Assembly (NCBI RefSeq): GCF_011745365.1
Contig: NW_024468912.1
Location: forward strand, 4,154,001-4,218,000
DNA from: Cryphonectria parasitica EP155
Lineage: Eukaryota > Ascomycota > Sordariomycetes > Diaporthales > Cryphonectriaceae
Length of the DNA: 64,000 bases
Direction of reading: 5' to 3'
The position numbers and the translations under genes were made by a program. Under the pieces are notes generated by a model. The model was given only the letters and a program-made list of their open reading frames with translations. It was not told where the DNA came from and did no database searches. Of this stretch, positions 34,694 to 45,667 are shown in pieces (the first letter of the stretch is position 1; the number at the start of each line of letters is the position of its first letter).

Positions 34694-36454
34694 TTAATCC
34701 TCCCCCTCCGGTGACAGCACCCGCACCCTTTTGACTCCATCACCGGGCCCTTTTATCCTGTCATCCCTCTCCCGCCTTACAGCCTCTCTCTCTGATGCTT
34801 GCCTCCTCTTCACAGGTTCCCAGACATCGCTAGCTAGAGCTTCTCCAATATCTGGTCGATAATCCGGATCCCATGCCAACATCCGCAGTAACAGATTGCG
34901 AAAAGGCTCTGTAATCTTTGCCTTCTGGTAGATATCATTCACCGTTTTGAGAAGTCTCCTATACCCTGGCTGATCTATTTCAGCATAGTCCGGCGGGTAC
35001 ACAAACGCCCTCAGCTAAGAGACGGCCAGGCTCCATACATCTGCTTTCTTGTTATATAGAGTTTCCGTTGTGCTTGCCCAGACTTCTGGTGCAATCCAGA
35101 CAGCCCGCTTGGGTTTGCGTGACGTATGAGGTCTTGCTACAGCGTAGGCAAAGTTGGAAATTGCCACCCTATTCGGCAGATGATAGCTAGAACTGCCAAT
35201 TTGTGAGGGTGCAAGTGTTGATCTCGTACTATCTAGCATAATCATCAAAGACCTTGGTCGAATTGCGCCGTGAATGATTCCACTTTGGTATATCTCCCGG
35301 AATGCCACCAGAGTCTGATAGAAATATTCTAGTCGATTGTTGAAGTCCAAATTAGATCAGAGGAATAACTCAAAGTCATACTCAGCAAGAAGCATGAAAT
35401 AGAATATCTGTTCATCATTCCTCGAAGTCTCCTACTTCTTGTAAAGCTAACATAGCAGCAATATACCATGTTTGCATTACTGGTCAATCAGACCTAGTAT
35501 GCTATCCTAGTTTCTGCTAAACCGAGATATCATGTTCAACTCATTCAGCACGCAGCGTTGCATCTCCTTTTTAAAGTTCAGCTGCCTTACAGCAACAAGC
35601 TCGCTCATATGGAGGCGCACTCCACAGAAGAGAGATATGATAAAGCCCTCTACTAGCCAGCAGTATATCCATATATTGCTAAGTATGAAATGTATCAAGT
35701 TGGGAACCAGATCTGAGTATTGTAAGGGATATGTTCCTTGACTAAGCATGAGAGCTTTGTTGCATTGCGCCCGAAACTCGGCGGAATCTCGGAGATATTG
35801 AAAGGCAAGAACAAACTCGTATTCGCTGAACCGAAGATAGTTCCGCTGCATAAAGAGCAAACACAATTCGCTAGCGCCATCTCGATGGATAACAAGATTG
35901 CTACTGTCGCCAGAGCTACTCTTATCCAAGCTGCCGCAGTATAATATAAGCTTTTTGCAGAGGCTGCGGAGGACTAAGGCTCCAGACCGAGAGTGGAGAT
36001 ACAGATCAGCGTGAACGGCGCTGATGAATTGACGGCAGAAGTTGGATGATCTGGTATTGCCTGGCGGACAGCGGAGAAATTCGACTTCACAGTTCACCTC
36101 TTTCTTTCTGAGAAAGGGCGGCGGGCCAGCGCCGATTCGCCATGTGCCGAACCGGGGAGCGTTGAGGTGGCTGGAGTCGCTCGAATTGCTGGGCAGTTGG
36201 GGCAGTGAGAGGACCTAGAGTATATCGGAGTCGCTGGCTTCGGCATCGCTGGTAGCTCCTTGTTCGTCTTGGTTGGGGGGAGAGCAGGCTTGTAATAGAT
36301 CGAGAATGTGAATGGCGGCAGCGTTGCTGGGCGAGAAGGTGCCAAATCGCAAGTCGAATCCCGACTCGGGTCCAGGCTCGGGCTCTGTCTTCGGAGGTGA
36401 ACGCGAAGGACCAAGCGGCTCCGAACACTCTGGGACGCTGGACGAGTTGGACAT
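34694..36454 (-). pseudogene. Decayed kinase-like (FHA plus pseudokinase) gene
   Basis: A single reading direction can be followed from MSNSSSVPECSE at 36454 to 34694, broken by stops. The first stop (TAG, 36215-36217) interrupts an otherwise continuous frame. Beyond it comes an FHA-like segment (ISAVHADLYL...LRFSEYEFVLAF), then a degraded kinase N-lobe (ELVAVRQLNFKKEMQR). A second stop is at 35507 and further stops and frame changes follow to 35350. The C-lobe is recognisable: IIHGAIRPRSLMI in place of HRD...N, NFAY in place of DFG, WIAPEVW as the APE motif, NKKADVWSLAV. Another stop follows, then AWDPDYRPDIGEAL. Catalytic Asp residues are missing, as in pseudokinases. TAG and TGA stops fit C-to-T changes of RIP, but this was not measured. 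Confidence 0.75.
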
Positions 36455-37093
36455 ATCGATGTTTTGCCAATAAAAGATTCAAAGGCTTGAGGTCGTTTAC
36501 GTCTGGTTTCAGGTCGTTGTCGAAGAATCTGACGCGAAGTCACATGCTGCCTGCCAGGCTCCCGACACTCCAAACAATTCGTGTGCTGATTTCCTTTTAC
36601 AGCAGCTTGATAGTATTGTTCTTATAGTAGAATTTTTTTCTTGTTCTTGATTCTTTTCTTTTTCTTTAGTGGGCTTTTAGGGTATTTATTATCTAGGAGG
36701 TTTTGTAGCTGCTTTGACATTTAAGTTTTAAAGTAACCAGCTTTTATTTTTATTTTTTTATTTTCTTATTTTAAACCTAGCTCATTGGTGTTGTTTTTGA
36801 GTAGGATTTATTTCAACATCTTAGATTTAGACTGTTATTTTTAATCGAAACAAGCTGGGAATTAGCAAATTTGTGCACCCTAGCTTACAGCATGTCCTGG
36901 GCCATCTGGGCGTACATTGACGCCTGACATTGTGTTCAGTGGCTAGTTTTGGCCTTGGCAGTAAAGTTGAAAGTGGGATTGTCTAGTTTATTGAGCTCAT
37001 TTACCACAATACCTATGCTATACCATGCCAAAACTACTTGTGCTGCTCCGGGTCAAATACGAACCGTTGTCATTTTGCATTCTGGCACTAGTT
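36455..37093. other. AT-rich spacer in the decayed island
   Basis: The 36600-36850 stretch is strikingly AT- and T-rich with poly-T blocks, unlike the flanking genes; this is compatible with RIP or an old repeat. No coding signal. Confidence 0.5.
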
Positions 37094-38890
37094 CTATCGG
37101 ACAGCAGTACCAGCTCCGTCGACTTGCTCAGCTACCTTTTTCATGCCACGCTGTTCTCCAATTGGCTGATATTCTGCTTCGGCGAAATGGACGAATCGGT
37201 CAGGACGAGTGGTGTGCACTACGCTTGAGCGAAGCTGCTTCACGAAGTGATAATCTCCACAACCTATGATCAAATTAGCAGAGGCCCCGTTACCACCACT
37301 GAATCAGGGACACCTGGCACTCACCAACGACAATCATTCTACCAGGTGAATGTGCCTCTCTTTCAATTGTTGATGTGACTGTATCGGAAAAGCTCGGTCG
37401 TCCAACTGTTGGGTACAGGCATACCCAGTGATCGGAGAGCGGGAAAAGTGGCTTTGAGTTCTTTGGGCGAGGGTACGGGAAAATGCACCAGACGACAAGA
37501 AGTCTCTGTGCAATTAGTAGTTAGACATCGTTCCATACTAACGAGGGAAGCCTACATACATTCTCAGGGTCCAAGTCCTGGAGGATCTTCAGGTACTTCC
37601 AAGCCCAAAGCCCTTGGTCATTGTGATCTAGCTGCCAGAAGAGATCGACCTTCCTGGTAGCATCACTAAAGAACATACCGGACATAGTCTTGTCCTTATG
37701 CTGCTGAAAACGCAATCTTGCTGTCCGGATATCCTCCTCCTCCTCCTGGTCCATTCTGCTTCGTTCCTTCTGTAGGGCTTTGGCCTCCAGTTCCAGGGCA
37801 TCCTCAAGCGTCTTGAAATTGCCAACTCGTCGACGAAGCCTCTTACCGTTCTTTAGTAAGTTTTGCTCCTTTTTGATTAGTTCTTGTTCATCTTGTGCTA
37901 GTTCTCTTTCTCGATTTCTCCAGTCTTCTTCCATTTGCGTAAGCTGATTCTCCATTTTCGGGAAATTTTGTGATGCCTTACGTAGGTCGTCATCGTGTCG
38001 TCGTCGTTCGGCTAGAGAGATGGCTAGAGGCAATAAACCAATAATTCCGGTTCCCTTGGCAACTAGGAACACCGTCTCGAAGTTGTGTAGATTGGAATTA
38101 CCACCGTAAGGCCCCTCTAAAAGTAGATAACTGCGTCTGTCAAGCTTTCTGATATGGTCTGAAAGTTCGTTCCCGTGGCTTGTCACAAAGGAAAAGTTTG
38201 TCGTGTATTTGTGCTGAGTATGCTGTGACGGCTCATCCCACATAGCCAGCATGGGAAAACTGGTCAAGATGTTGTACTGCCAATAGGATCCAGGAAAGTA
38301 TACATAGAAGTAGGCACCAGGAAAGGGCTTGAAAGCGTGTCTGCTGGATACCTCAATAACCGTGGTATCACTGTACTGCGTGACCCCTTGAATGGTGACT
38401 CTCCTTCCTCTATAGAGAATGATAAGTAGCCTGTAGGTGGTAGTTGCGAGCCAAAGCCCAGCCGAGAGCGAAACCAATGCGGTGAGAAGGGTTGACCGCA
38501 GTAGCAAAACATGCCATAACAGTATAGCAAGGACTAGCGCGGCAGCCAGGCAATGGAGAATCCAGAACCTGTCCCCTTGCAGCTTTCGGCAGACCTATAT
38601 CGAGGATCTAAGGACGATAAGAAACGCTGTAAACAGCTATATATATCGAGTTAGCCATTTTCAGATTCAGGCTCTGGATATCACTTACAACATAGCCAGA
38701 TGTAGCAATAGCACTAGATCGAGGCTGAAGTGTTAACACCACTATGCTGTGAAGAAGCCCCTCTGCAATTGCTACCCTGCTCACCCAGTGGTGAGCTATG
38801 TAGTAAGTCGACAAGAAAATCCCAAGACGATCGACTATCGGATTTGTTCTGCCACCAAGATAACTTGGCGATACTTCAGGTCCTTCACCA
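37094..38890 (-). pseudogene. Ferric reductase-like gene, 5'-truncated and with a nonsense codon
   Basis: Exons read on the minus strand: about 38890..38689, 38636..37560, 37505..37325 and 37263..37094. The start of a FRE-type transmembrane core is seen (GGRTNPIVDRLGIFLSTYY, AHHW, GLLHS as haem-binding region), then helices LVLAILLWHVLLL and LVSLSAGLWLATT. The FAD-binding region has HAFKPFPGAYFYVYFPG. The NAD-binding region has GPYGG and the end EYQPIGEQ. A highly charged coiled-coil of about 110 residues lies between ISLAERRRHDDDLRK and the RKVDLFWQLD segment. An in-frame TAG (38595-38597) splits helix LFTAFLIVLRSSI from VCRKLQGDRFW; CAG to TAG would explain it. The normal N-terminal part of the protein is missing; the DUF3435 fragment occupies its place. 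Probably non-functional. Confidence 0.68.
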
Positions 38891-39738
38891 CACCGATCCG
38901 AAAGCCGCCCATTGCAGATAGCAGAAGGATCCCGTGAAAGCTGATGCGGAGGCGAGGTTCCAAGATGATGTCTCGACTTCGGCCCCACAACGTGCTGAGG
39001 ATGAGCAACACATCGTCTGAGGTCGCTTCCCTCTTCTCAAACGTCTGAGTGAGAGAGAGCCCCTGCTGAGGCGCCAAATCTTCTGCGATCCACTGGAAGA
39101 GCAGTTAGCTTTGAACTCAAGAGCCGTGTTGTAGAATAAGTAGGGTGGTTACCCTCGATATTTGGCTGAGTGGGCTACCGTTGGCTCTCCCCGTGTCTTT
39201 AACTGGGAGACGAAGTGTCCACTGCGCGGCCCGCGCTGGATCCTCGGCTCGCTTGTCCCTCAGTATTGTTTTGTCCGCGTGCACAATTAGATCTCTCCAA
39301 GCATCTAGCACAGTCTTCGCAGAGGCAACCGTTGGAACCTCATCAAAGCCTTCGTCGTTTAGAGAGACCATATACTCTGTCCCTTCTTCGGCGTAGTTAT
39401 GCAAGAATAGCTGACAGTAGTCTTGCGCCTCGGGCTTGCACAGACACAGATCGATCCAGATCTGTGCCGGGTCGATAATATCATCCATGATCCTATGGAA
39501 GAAACTGGCCTTGGTTTAGCATTGCGACTGTGCGATTTGCGGACACAGAGACTCACTCAAGCCAGAGGGCCCAGATACGCTGTCTCTGAAGGTCTGTCTT
39601 TTCTTCGACTCGAGAGCCGAGATCGTCACGACGCTGTTGGTCGGCATATCCGCCCAGGACGGTTTGCAACCGTGTCCGGCGATGGTCAGACCTTGGCTGG
39701 CGAGCATCCTTGGATGTCGGGATTGAGTTGAAATCCAT
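38835..39738 (-). pseudogene. DUF3435 (captain-family tyrosine recombinase) N-terminal fragment
   Basis: Three exons, complement of 38835..39092, 39153..39492 and 39557..39738, about 260 residues. The start MDFNSIPTSKDARQPRSD is at 39738. The diagnostic part is TVLDAWRDLIVHADKTIL, then WIAEDLAPQQGLSLTQTFEKRE, LLILSTLW and SFHGILLLSAMGGFRIG, close to the FluG-type subgroup of DUF3435. The Arg of GGFR corresponds to the first catalytic box of tyrosine recombinases. The frame ends at 38835 soon after KYRQV, where intact relatives continue for several hundred residues with the His-x-x-Arg and Tyr boxes. So only the N-terminal half is present. DUF3435 proteins act as captains that move Starship elements; this copy cannot be catalytic as seen. 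Confidence 0.72.
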
Positions 39739-40851
39739 GAGCATGTGCGTAAGGGATGGGGAGAGATACACACACACACACGAGAGAGATGGAAAGAAAA
39801 TGGAACGAAGGTCGGCATTTTATGCTATGCGCCCACCTGGGCACTGCCCAGGTGGGCAGAGATCGCGCTCCCGGTCATGATCTCGGGATGCGGATCACCC
39901 ACCAGCCGCCATGGGCGTTCAAATTTCCCACATCGTCCGGCGCTCATTCCGTAAATTTTTCAACATGCAACTGTGCCTCTGGCTAAAAACCAACAGGTTA
40001 AATTTAAGCAGGACGAGCTGGGCGGCCGCCAACACAGGCCGCCTCCGTAACCTCGACCGTCGGAGGGTTGACGATATATCGTCGGAGACGTCGCGAATAG
40101 AAATCCGGCCCTTAGCGGCTTATTTAGGGGAGAGCAGACGGGATCCCAAGTTCTCCGCTAGGTATGGTCGTACGTGATGAGATTTGCCAAATGGTTAACT
40201 ATATTCTACATGAAATCAGAGGGATTTGACAGGACTAGAGCATCCAGCAGCCCAGATCTCGAGACCCAAACAAGTTCAATGATCTATAAAGCGTGAATGC
40301 TGTTGATCAGCAGATGCGCTTTTTGAAACGCAATGAAATTGATATTCTTTGCATCAAGCTCTCCGATATAAGAATCGGATAATGTGAAGAGAAAATTCTA
40401 TCCTGCGGGCCTTCTTTGTATGTATTATTCACACCTCATCTATCTACTGGAGTGTCTTTGGTTCTGGCACTGGGAGGAACTTTTCTTAAAAGATATTACC
40501 TGTCCAGCAGGAGCACACTCAATAAATATTTACAAAATAATGATTGGGATGTAAAGTTCCTTATCCTTATTAAATCTTTTGAAATAACTTGACTGCTGCA
40601 GCATGAAGAGGGTAAAAGTGTGGAGTGTGTACAGGACTTGGGAGGTTTCCATTCAGAATATTCTTCTCTACATTACTTGCCATGAGTCTAGAAAATATGT
40701 ACTAGATTCAGCGAGTGTCTCCTGAATTATTGACAATTAGATATTCACAACTCCTTGGTTTGGAAAGTAGTCAACGTAACCGTCGTGACGTTCACATCAA
40801 ATGCTCCTGACGTAGACGACAGTCGCACACAGTGCCCGACCTCCATTGTCT
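39739..40851. other. Upstream flank of the DUF3435 fragment
   Basis: No gene. It contains a (CA)n then (GA)n tract at 39768-39789, a perfect 12-bp inverted repeat at 39831-39857, and a GC-rich to AT-rich transition near 40200. If the island is a Starship relic, its captain-proximal end should lie here. Confidence 0.5.
39831..39857. repeat. Perfect 12-bp inverted repeat (hairpin)
   Basis: Left arm GCCCACCTGGGC, spacer ACT, right arm GCCCAGGTGGGC. The arms are exact reverse complements. It lies about 95 bases upstream of the DUF3435 start codon. Confidence 0.9.
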
Positions 40852-41845
40852 TCAATTCTCAATCTCGTCCTTGGCCTGCTTGTTTCTGAAACCACGAGTT
40901 CTCCTTCTCTGTACACACTCGACAATGAACTCCACGAACCAATATGCCAGGGATAGGACCATGAGCGCAAACGCAGCCCACGTCAGTGAAGCCAGCTTCA
41001 TGTTGTAGTCGACCTCCAGCCCGATGTCGTCGCCCCCGTTGTTCGCGATCTCCTCGGCTACGATTCGCGGCGCGATCGTCGCGACCAGGCTTGACGCGAG
41101 AAGCAAGATCATGGCCCAGAAGGCGATGCACACGTTGAGGAAGGAAAGCAGCCGGCCGGCGCGCGGGATGAGGAGGAAGCCCGCGAGGGAGGTGATCATG
41201 GCCAAGCCTGTCAGGCCGACACTTGCTATGAACACGGCCGCGAGGGCCTTGGCGACCTTGGGTACGAGAGCGAGCTTCTCCTGGACCGAATCGGACACGC
41301 CAAGTTCGCTGAGGGTGAAGGCAAAGGGCCCGAGGCTGAGCTCCTCGTTGAGCTTGCTGGTGAAGTTGTACGCCGCTGTAGACTCGGATGTCAATCTCAA
41401 TACATATGGATTGGATATGTGTCTTTACATGGGGTAAGAACGAGGAGATTGGGGTCTTACAAAAATCCATAGGCGTCGTGCAGTTCGTCACATTGTGTGA
41501 GGCGCTCGGCACGGTTGCATTGGGCGAATAGTCTCCCTGGCAGAAATCCATGGCGTGGACTGTATAAAATTCACCAATGCCCAGTTCTGTCGCCAGCGTG
41601 TCGGCGATCTCACCGCTCAATGCACCCTCCAGGGCAGTCGCTACCGACGAAGGAATGGTTACGCCATCTATGCTGCCACTGCTGATGATGCTTGAGACGG
41701 CACTCGAACCAAGTGATGAAGTGTTGAATGTTATGAGGTTATAATCATCCATAAAACCCTTCTTGTATCCTGCGAGGAGGGACAAGAGGGAGAGGATGAA
41801 AGCTGCGATGGAGAAGACGAGAGGGATCGCTATGAGGAACTTCAT
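40852..41845 (-). CDS. SUR7/PalI family membrane protein
   Basis: Complement of 40852..41375 and 41461..41845, 302 residues. The start MKFLIAIPLVFSIAAFILSLLSLL is a first membrane helix. A large extracellular loop follows with N-glycosylation sites (NTSS, NATV, NVTNCT) and a cysteine pair (DFCQGD, NCT). Three more helices follow (AVFIASVGLTGLAMITSLAG, FLNVCIAFWAMILLLASS, WAAFALMVLSLAYWFVEF) and a short basic tail. Four helices with this claudin-like loop are the SUR7/PalI layout; members mark eisosomes or take part in pH sensing and cell-wall organisation. The splice joins MDF to SAYNFTSKLN. The specific role is not known. Confidence 0.82.
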
Positions 41846-44100
41846 CGTGGAAGATGTGCTGCTGTGTGACAGCCTGAATGGGAGACGCAAAAAGTGCGAG
41901 TATGGAGAAGACGAGGGCGAAAGAGAAGAAGAAGAAAAAAGGAGATACGACTGTACGACAGACAGGGCGTGAGAGCGGCGACAATTCTTTATATACAACA
42001 ACAATTATGGCCCAGAAAATGCGAAGCAGGACACTCGACACTGGGCAGTAGTCCAACCTGAGAGCGAACATTTCTATTATCCAACATGGGGAACTGTTTC
42101 TGTCACGCATTGTTGAATTACATCACTGACACGAGATCAGCTAAAAGGTGGGACACTGTATGGATCCGTAGAATTAAGTTTTACATCTAGCGTCAGAGAA
42201 TCATCCCAAAGACGAGGCGTAGAGATGAATGTTCAGTTCAGCCGAGTCAGTTGGGAGCATCTTGCTTGTAGAGCTGGACAGCCTACCGATACTGTGGGAC
42301 TGAACCCTGTAGATTCGTAAGGTGGCGGTAGTCCAATGTTTCTTATTCCTGGTAGTTGCTGCGGATGCCGGACAAACGTGCTGAAGGAAGAGACGAATCA
42401 ACCCTGGTTGCTATTCCGGGACCACGCTGATGACCTCTTCAGCACCACTTTGGCGGGCCGGACCGGTCTTCAGCCAGTGTGAAGGAGGCAAATTCTCTCC
42501 TAGGTATTGGCACAAGAGGTAATGGCTCAGAGTTGAACGCAAGATAGCTGAGGAAGTAAAATTTAAAACTCTCTCGAATCTACATGAGCTTCAAGCTACG
42601 GGTCATGATTGCCAGCTGAACTTTTTCTGCCAGGAGGATCAGCAATGTGTTGGGTTGGACGAATTGTGATATGCAAGCCTACGAGCTCGCTGCCCACAGT
42701 TTTACCAAGCTTTCCCAGCCGCTCTATAAATTCCGCAGACCCTCCAGAGGGACCCAGTGCAGGGCACGAGGCTGATCAGCGCCACTAGTGTGAGCCGAGG
42801 GCCCAGCCTGGCGCAGGCTTGCGCAAGACACCGCTTGTAGCGATGACGCATAACCGCGTGGCTCGGCTGGTGGCTTGGTGAGGAAGATTGTGAGAAGTTA
42901 CACAGACCCAGGTTGACAAGACCGTTGCGAATTGCTCTGATGAAGTCGTGTAGAGGGAACCGATTAGTTGACAGGATATTTGGTAGATTGGGCTTATTAG
43001 TGACGGTTGACGTCACAACCCATTATTTGGAGCTATTGCGCAGACGAGGAGTTTATAGCTTGGTATTGACCCCATGGGGCGAAACGGCAATCGTAGGCTC
43101 ACAAGCGGGCTGCGTACATAAACACGAGCACCTACTCTAAAGACTTGGCTCAGTCATAGAAGTAAAACGACTCGGTGGTTTTTTTTTTATTTTTATTTTT
43201 TATATATATATACATTTTCGCAATACACAGTATATGAGTCCTTGAAGCATACTATGCACGTCCAGTGCACAGCGCGCCCGGGGGACCTGGCCCTGCAGTT
43301 ATTCTTCAATCAAGGTATCATAGTATATGCACTGATTGGAATGTTGTCACTGTTTCTTTGTTTCTTATGATCGCTATTCATCTTGAAGAGTGTTTCCTCC
43401 GTCGTCCGCGTCTCTGCTCCTCTGCCCAGGCCCGATTGATCATACACCGTCTACCAGTGGCAAGTTGGTCTCCGGAACTCTCCACAGCATTTGAAACCAG
43501 CCACTGGGCCTAGCTGTAATCACCCTCCGAACACATGGGGTCTAGCGAGGGCAGGTATATGTGAGAGGCGTGCAGGCTGACTTTGCAGAGATGTTGGTTC
43601 TCTCTGTACGAGGTCAGAGGACCGGAGGTGGATAAATAGACGAAGAAGGTTGAGAGACAGCAGGATGGTTTTGCGTGTATGTAATTAACTCAAATGCTTT
43701 CTTTGAATTAGTTATTAACGGCTATGAAGGGATTGCATAGAAGAGACCCCACGATATGACAATCAGAGGGAGGATCTTTGGAGAGGTGGCTGTGATGTTC
43801 CTAACGAACTATGTGTCTCTACTTGGGTACCAGAGGAAACCAAGATGGACGCAACTGACAAGCTACTGCCTAGACTTTCATATTCTTTCGTCGCAAGGGA
43901 CAATCGTGGATAGCATCCAGAGGAACAACAACTGTCCATATCCTTCATCGAGCACCGAGTTCCAACACTTTGATCCCGCCATCGCAACGATTGGTCTGAT
44001 TTCATGAGGGTCTTGCACTTGGAGATGGGAGTCCAGCGCGCACTGGGCGGATGCCAGCAGATGATATTACAGCACGGCATAGCTCTTGTCTTGTTTGGGC
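41846..44100. other. Intergenic region (2.3 kb)
   Basis: No coding region could be supported. An A/T-only stretch (T-runs then TATATA) lies at about 43179-43214. The left 200 bases are the promoter of the SUR7-family gene. Confidence 0.5.
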
Positions 44101-45002
44101 TCAAATAGCCCCGGAGACCTGATCCAACACTTGCTGACCCAGCGTTCTCCTGCGCCCAGCATCACCATTTTCCTGACCTGACACCCCCGTTGCCGAGGCA
44201 GACGGCGCATTCTCGCCTTCCAGCCGGCGTCTCAATCCTTCAAACTCCTGACTCCTCTTCGCCGAGCTCATGCCCACCATCCACCCCGGCAGTCTCCAAT
44301 TCGTCAGGGCGCTGGGCAGCAGGTCGCTCCTCCATGCTTGGCCCACTACCCATCCAACCACAGCACCCAGCAGAGAGCCGGGCCACTGGAAGAGCGCGAG
44401 CTGGAGTGCCAATCCATACCGCATTGCCTTGTCTGAGAGGGTTACGCCGGCGGCGTCGTCGCTTGTTGACGGTGACGCGGTCGTGAAGGCCATGCGCCAT
44501 CTATAGATATGCGGAACCGCGGCGTGGAACTGGGCTAGTACGGCGAAGACAAGAGGTGTAGGGCCTGCGGGGAGGTAGTCGAACAGGCCGCCTGTAAGCG
44601 GTCGAAGGAGGAACGTGAGAAGGGAGGGTGTGATGATGCTTGTCAACATGTGGGATACGATGAGGAAGGACTGTGCCAGAGCGATGTCAGTTTAGCATAC
44701 AAGTCAACATGGAGAACAAGAGGCACCGAGCCATGTAGAGAACATACAGCGTATTTTCTTGAGCCCCACAACCGCTCAACAACGCGCATGTTGTAAAAAG
44801 TCATGGCAGCGAAGAGCACCTCTGACGAGTTGGTATAGCAAAGCTGGAAAATAAGGGCTCGCCATGGCTGATGGTAGGTCCAGATGTGTGTGTTGACTGA
44901 GATCCAGAAGTAGTGCTTCAGGTCAAAAAGCGTTGCTGCAATCGAGGAGGAGACAAGGCCGACAACGAGAGTCCTCGTCACTGGCGCATTGGTGAAAGAC
45001 AT
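44101..45002 (-). CDS. Rhomboid-like ER membrane protein, DSC2/UBAC2 type
   Basis: Complement of 44101..44670 and 44748..45002, 274 residues. The N-terminus MSFTNAPVTRTLVVGL, the segment LFDLKHYFWISVNTHIWTYHQPWR and [38 protein letters not shown] are typical of the rhomboid pseudoprotease group that includes UBAC2 and the Dsc2 subunit of the Golgi Dsc ubiquitin-ligase complex, which acts in SREBP cleavage and membrane protein quality control. About six hydrophobic segments are visible. No serine protease GxSG dyad is seen. The UBA domain found at the C-terminus of UBAC2 is missing; the protein ends GQQVLDQVSGAI. The DSC2 identity is an inference. Confidence 0.68.
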
Positions 45003-45667
45003 CGTGATGGTAGACGCAGGGCTTGATGATGCTAGCAACACATCACGGCAGGATCGGGTTTGAACAGAGGTAGCCCCACTGCCTGTTGTCTGGTTGGGGC
45101 AAGGTCTTCTTGATGATTACAGATTAGGGTCCAGAATTGACAGAGTAGGATGGTTTTGTAGGAAGGATCAGTAGCTCTGCTCAAGTTGCTACACAACAAA
45201 TGTTTTGTACAGCGTCGTTGGTAAGATGCATTAGGTTGAAGTGGCATGTGGCCAGAGACATTGGTTAGAACATGGGTGAGCTTTCCGCATCCTGGTACCC
45301 CACCCCTCCTGTGCACAGCTGCAAATCTGCAGCAGGGATATGGCTGCTGCAGCCCGGCTCTAGCAGAGTCCCCGGGGGAGTGGGGGGCAAACCACTTGTC
45401 CCATTCACTGTGGCTGAGAACATTCGACACCCTTAGGACTCACTTTCAAACTGCCACGTCTTTGTCACCTTTAGGTTTCTTCTTTTCTTACTCCCCTTCC
45501 CTAGCCTGTCTCCATACAGTCTGCCTCCACATATTTGACCGTTTCTACGCATAGTCAGTCTGGATTACATATGCGCAGCCCATGGAGTCTGTCTAGGAAC
45601 AAAATTTCCCCCTCGATGCGCCCGATTTCTCCTCGATTACAACACAGCTCCACCTTCACCTCTCACA
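45003..45667. promoter_or_regulatory. Divergent intergenic region, DSC2-like / cis-prenyltransferase
   Basis: 665 bases between two outward ATGs of genes for ER membrane functions. No specific element was identified. Confidence 0.4.
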
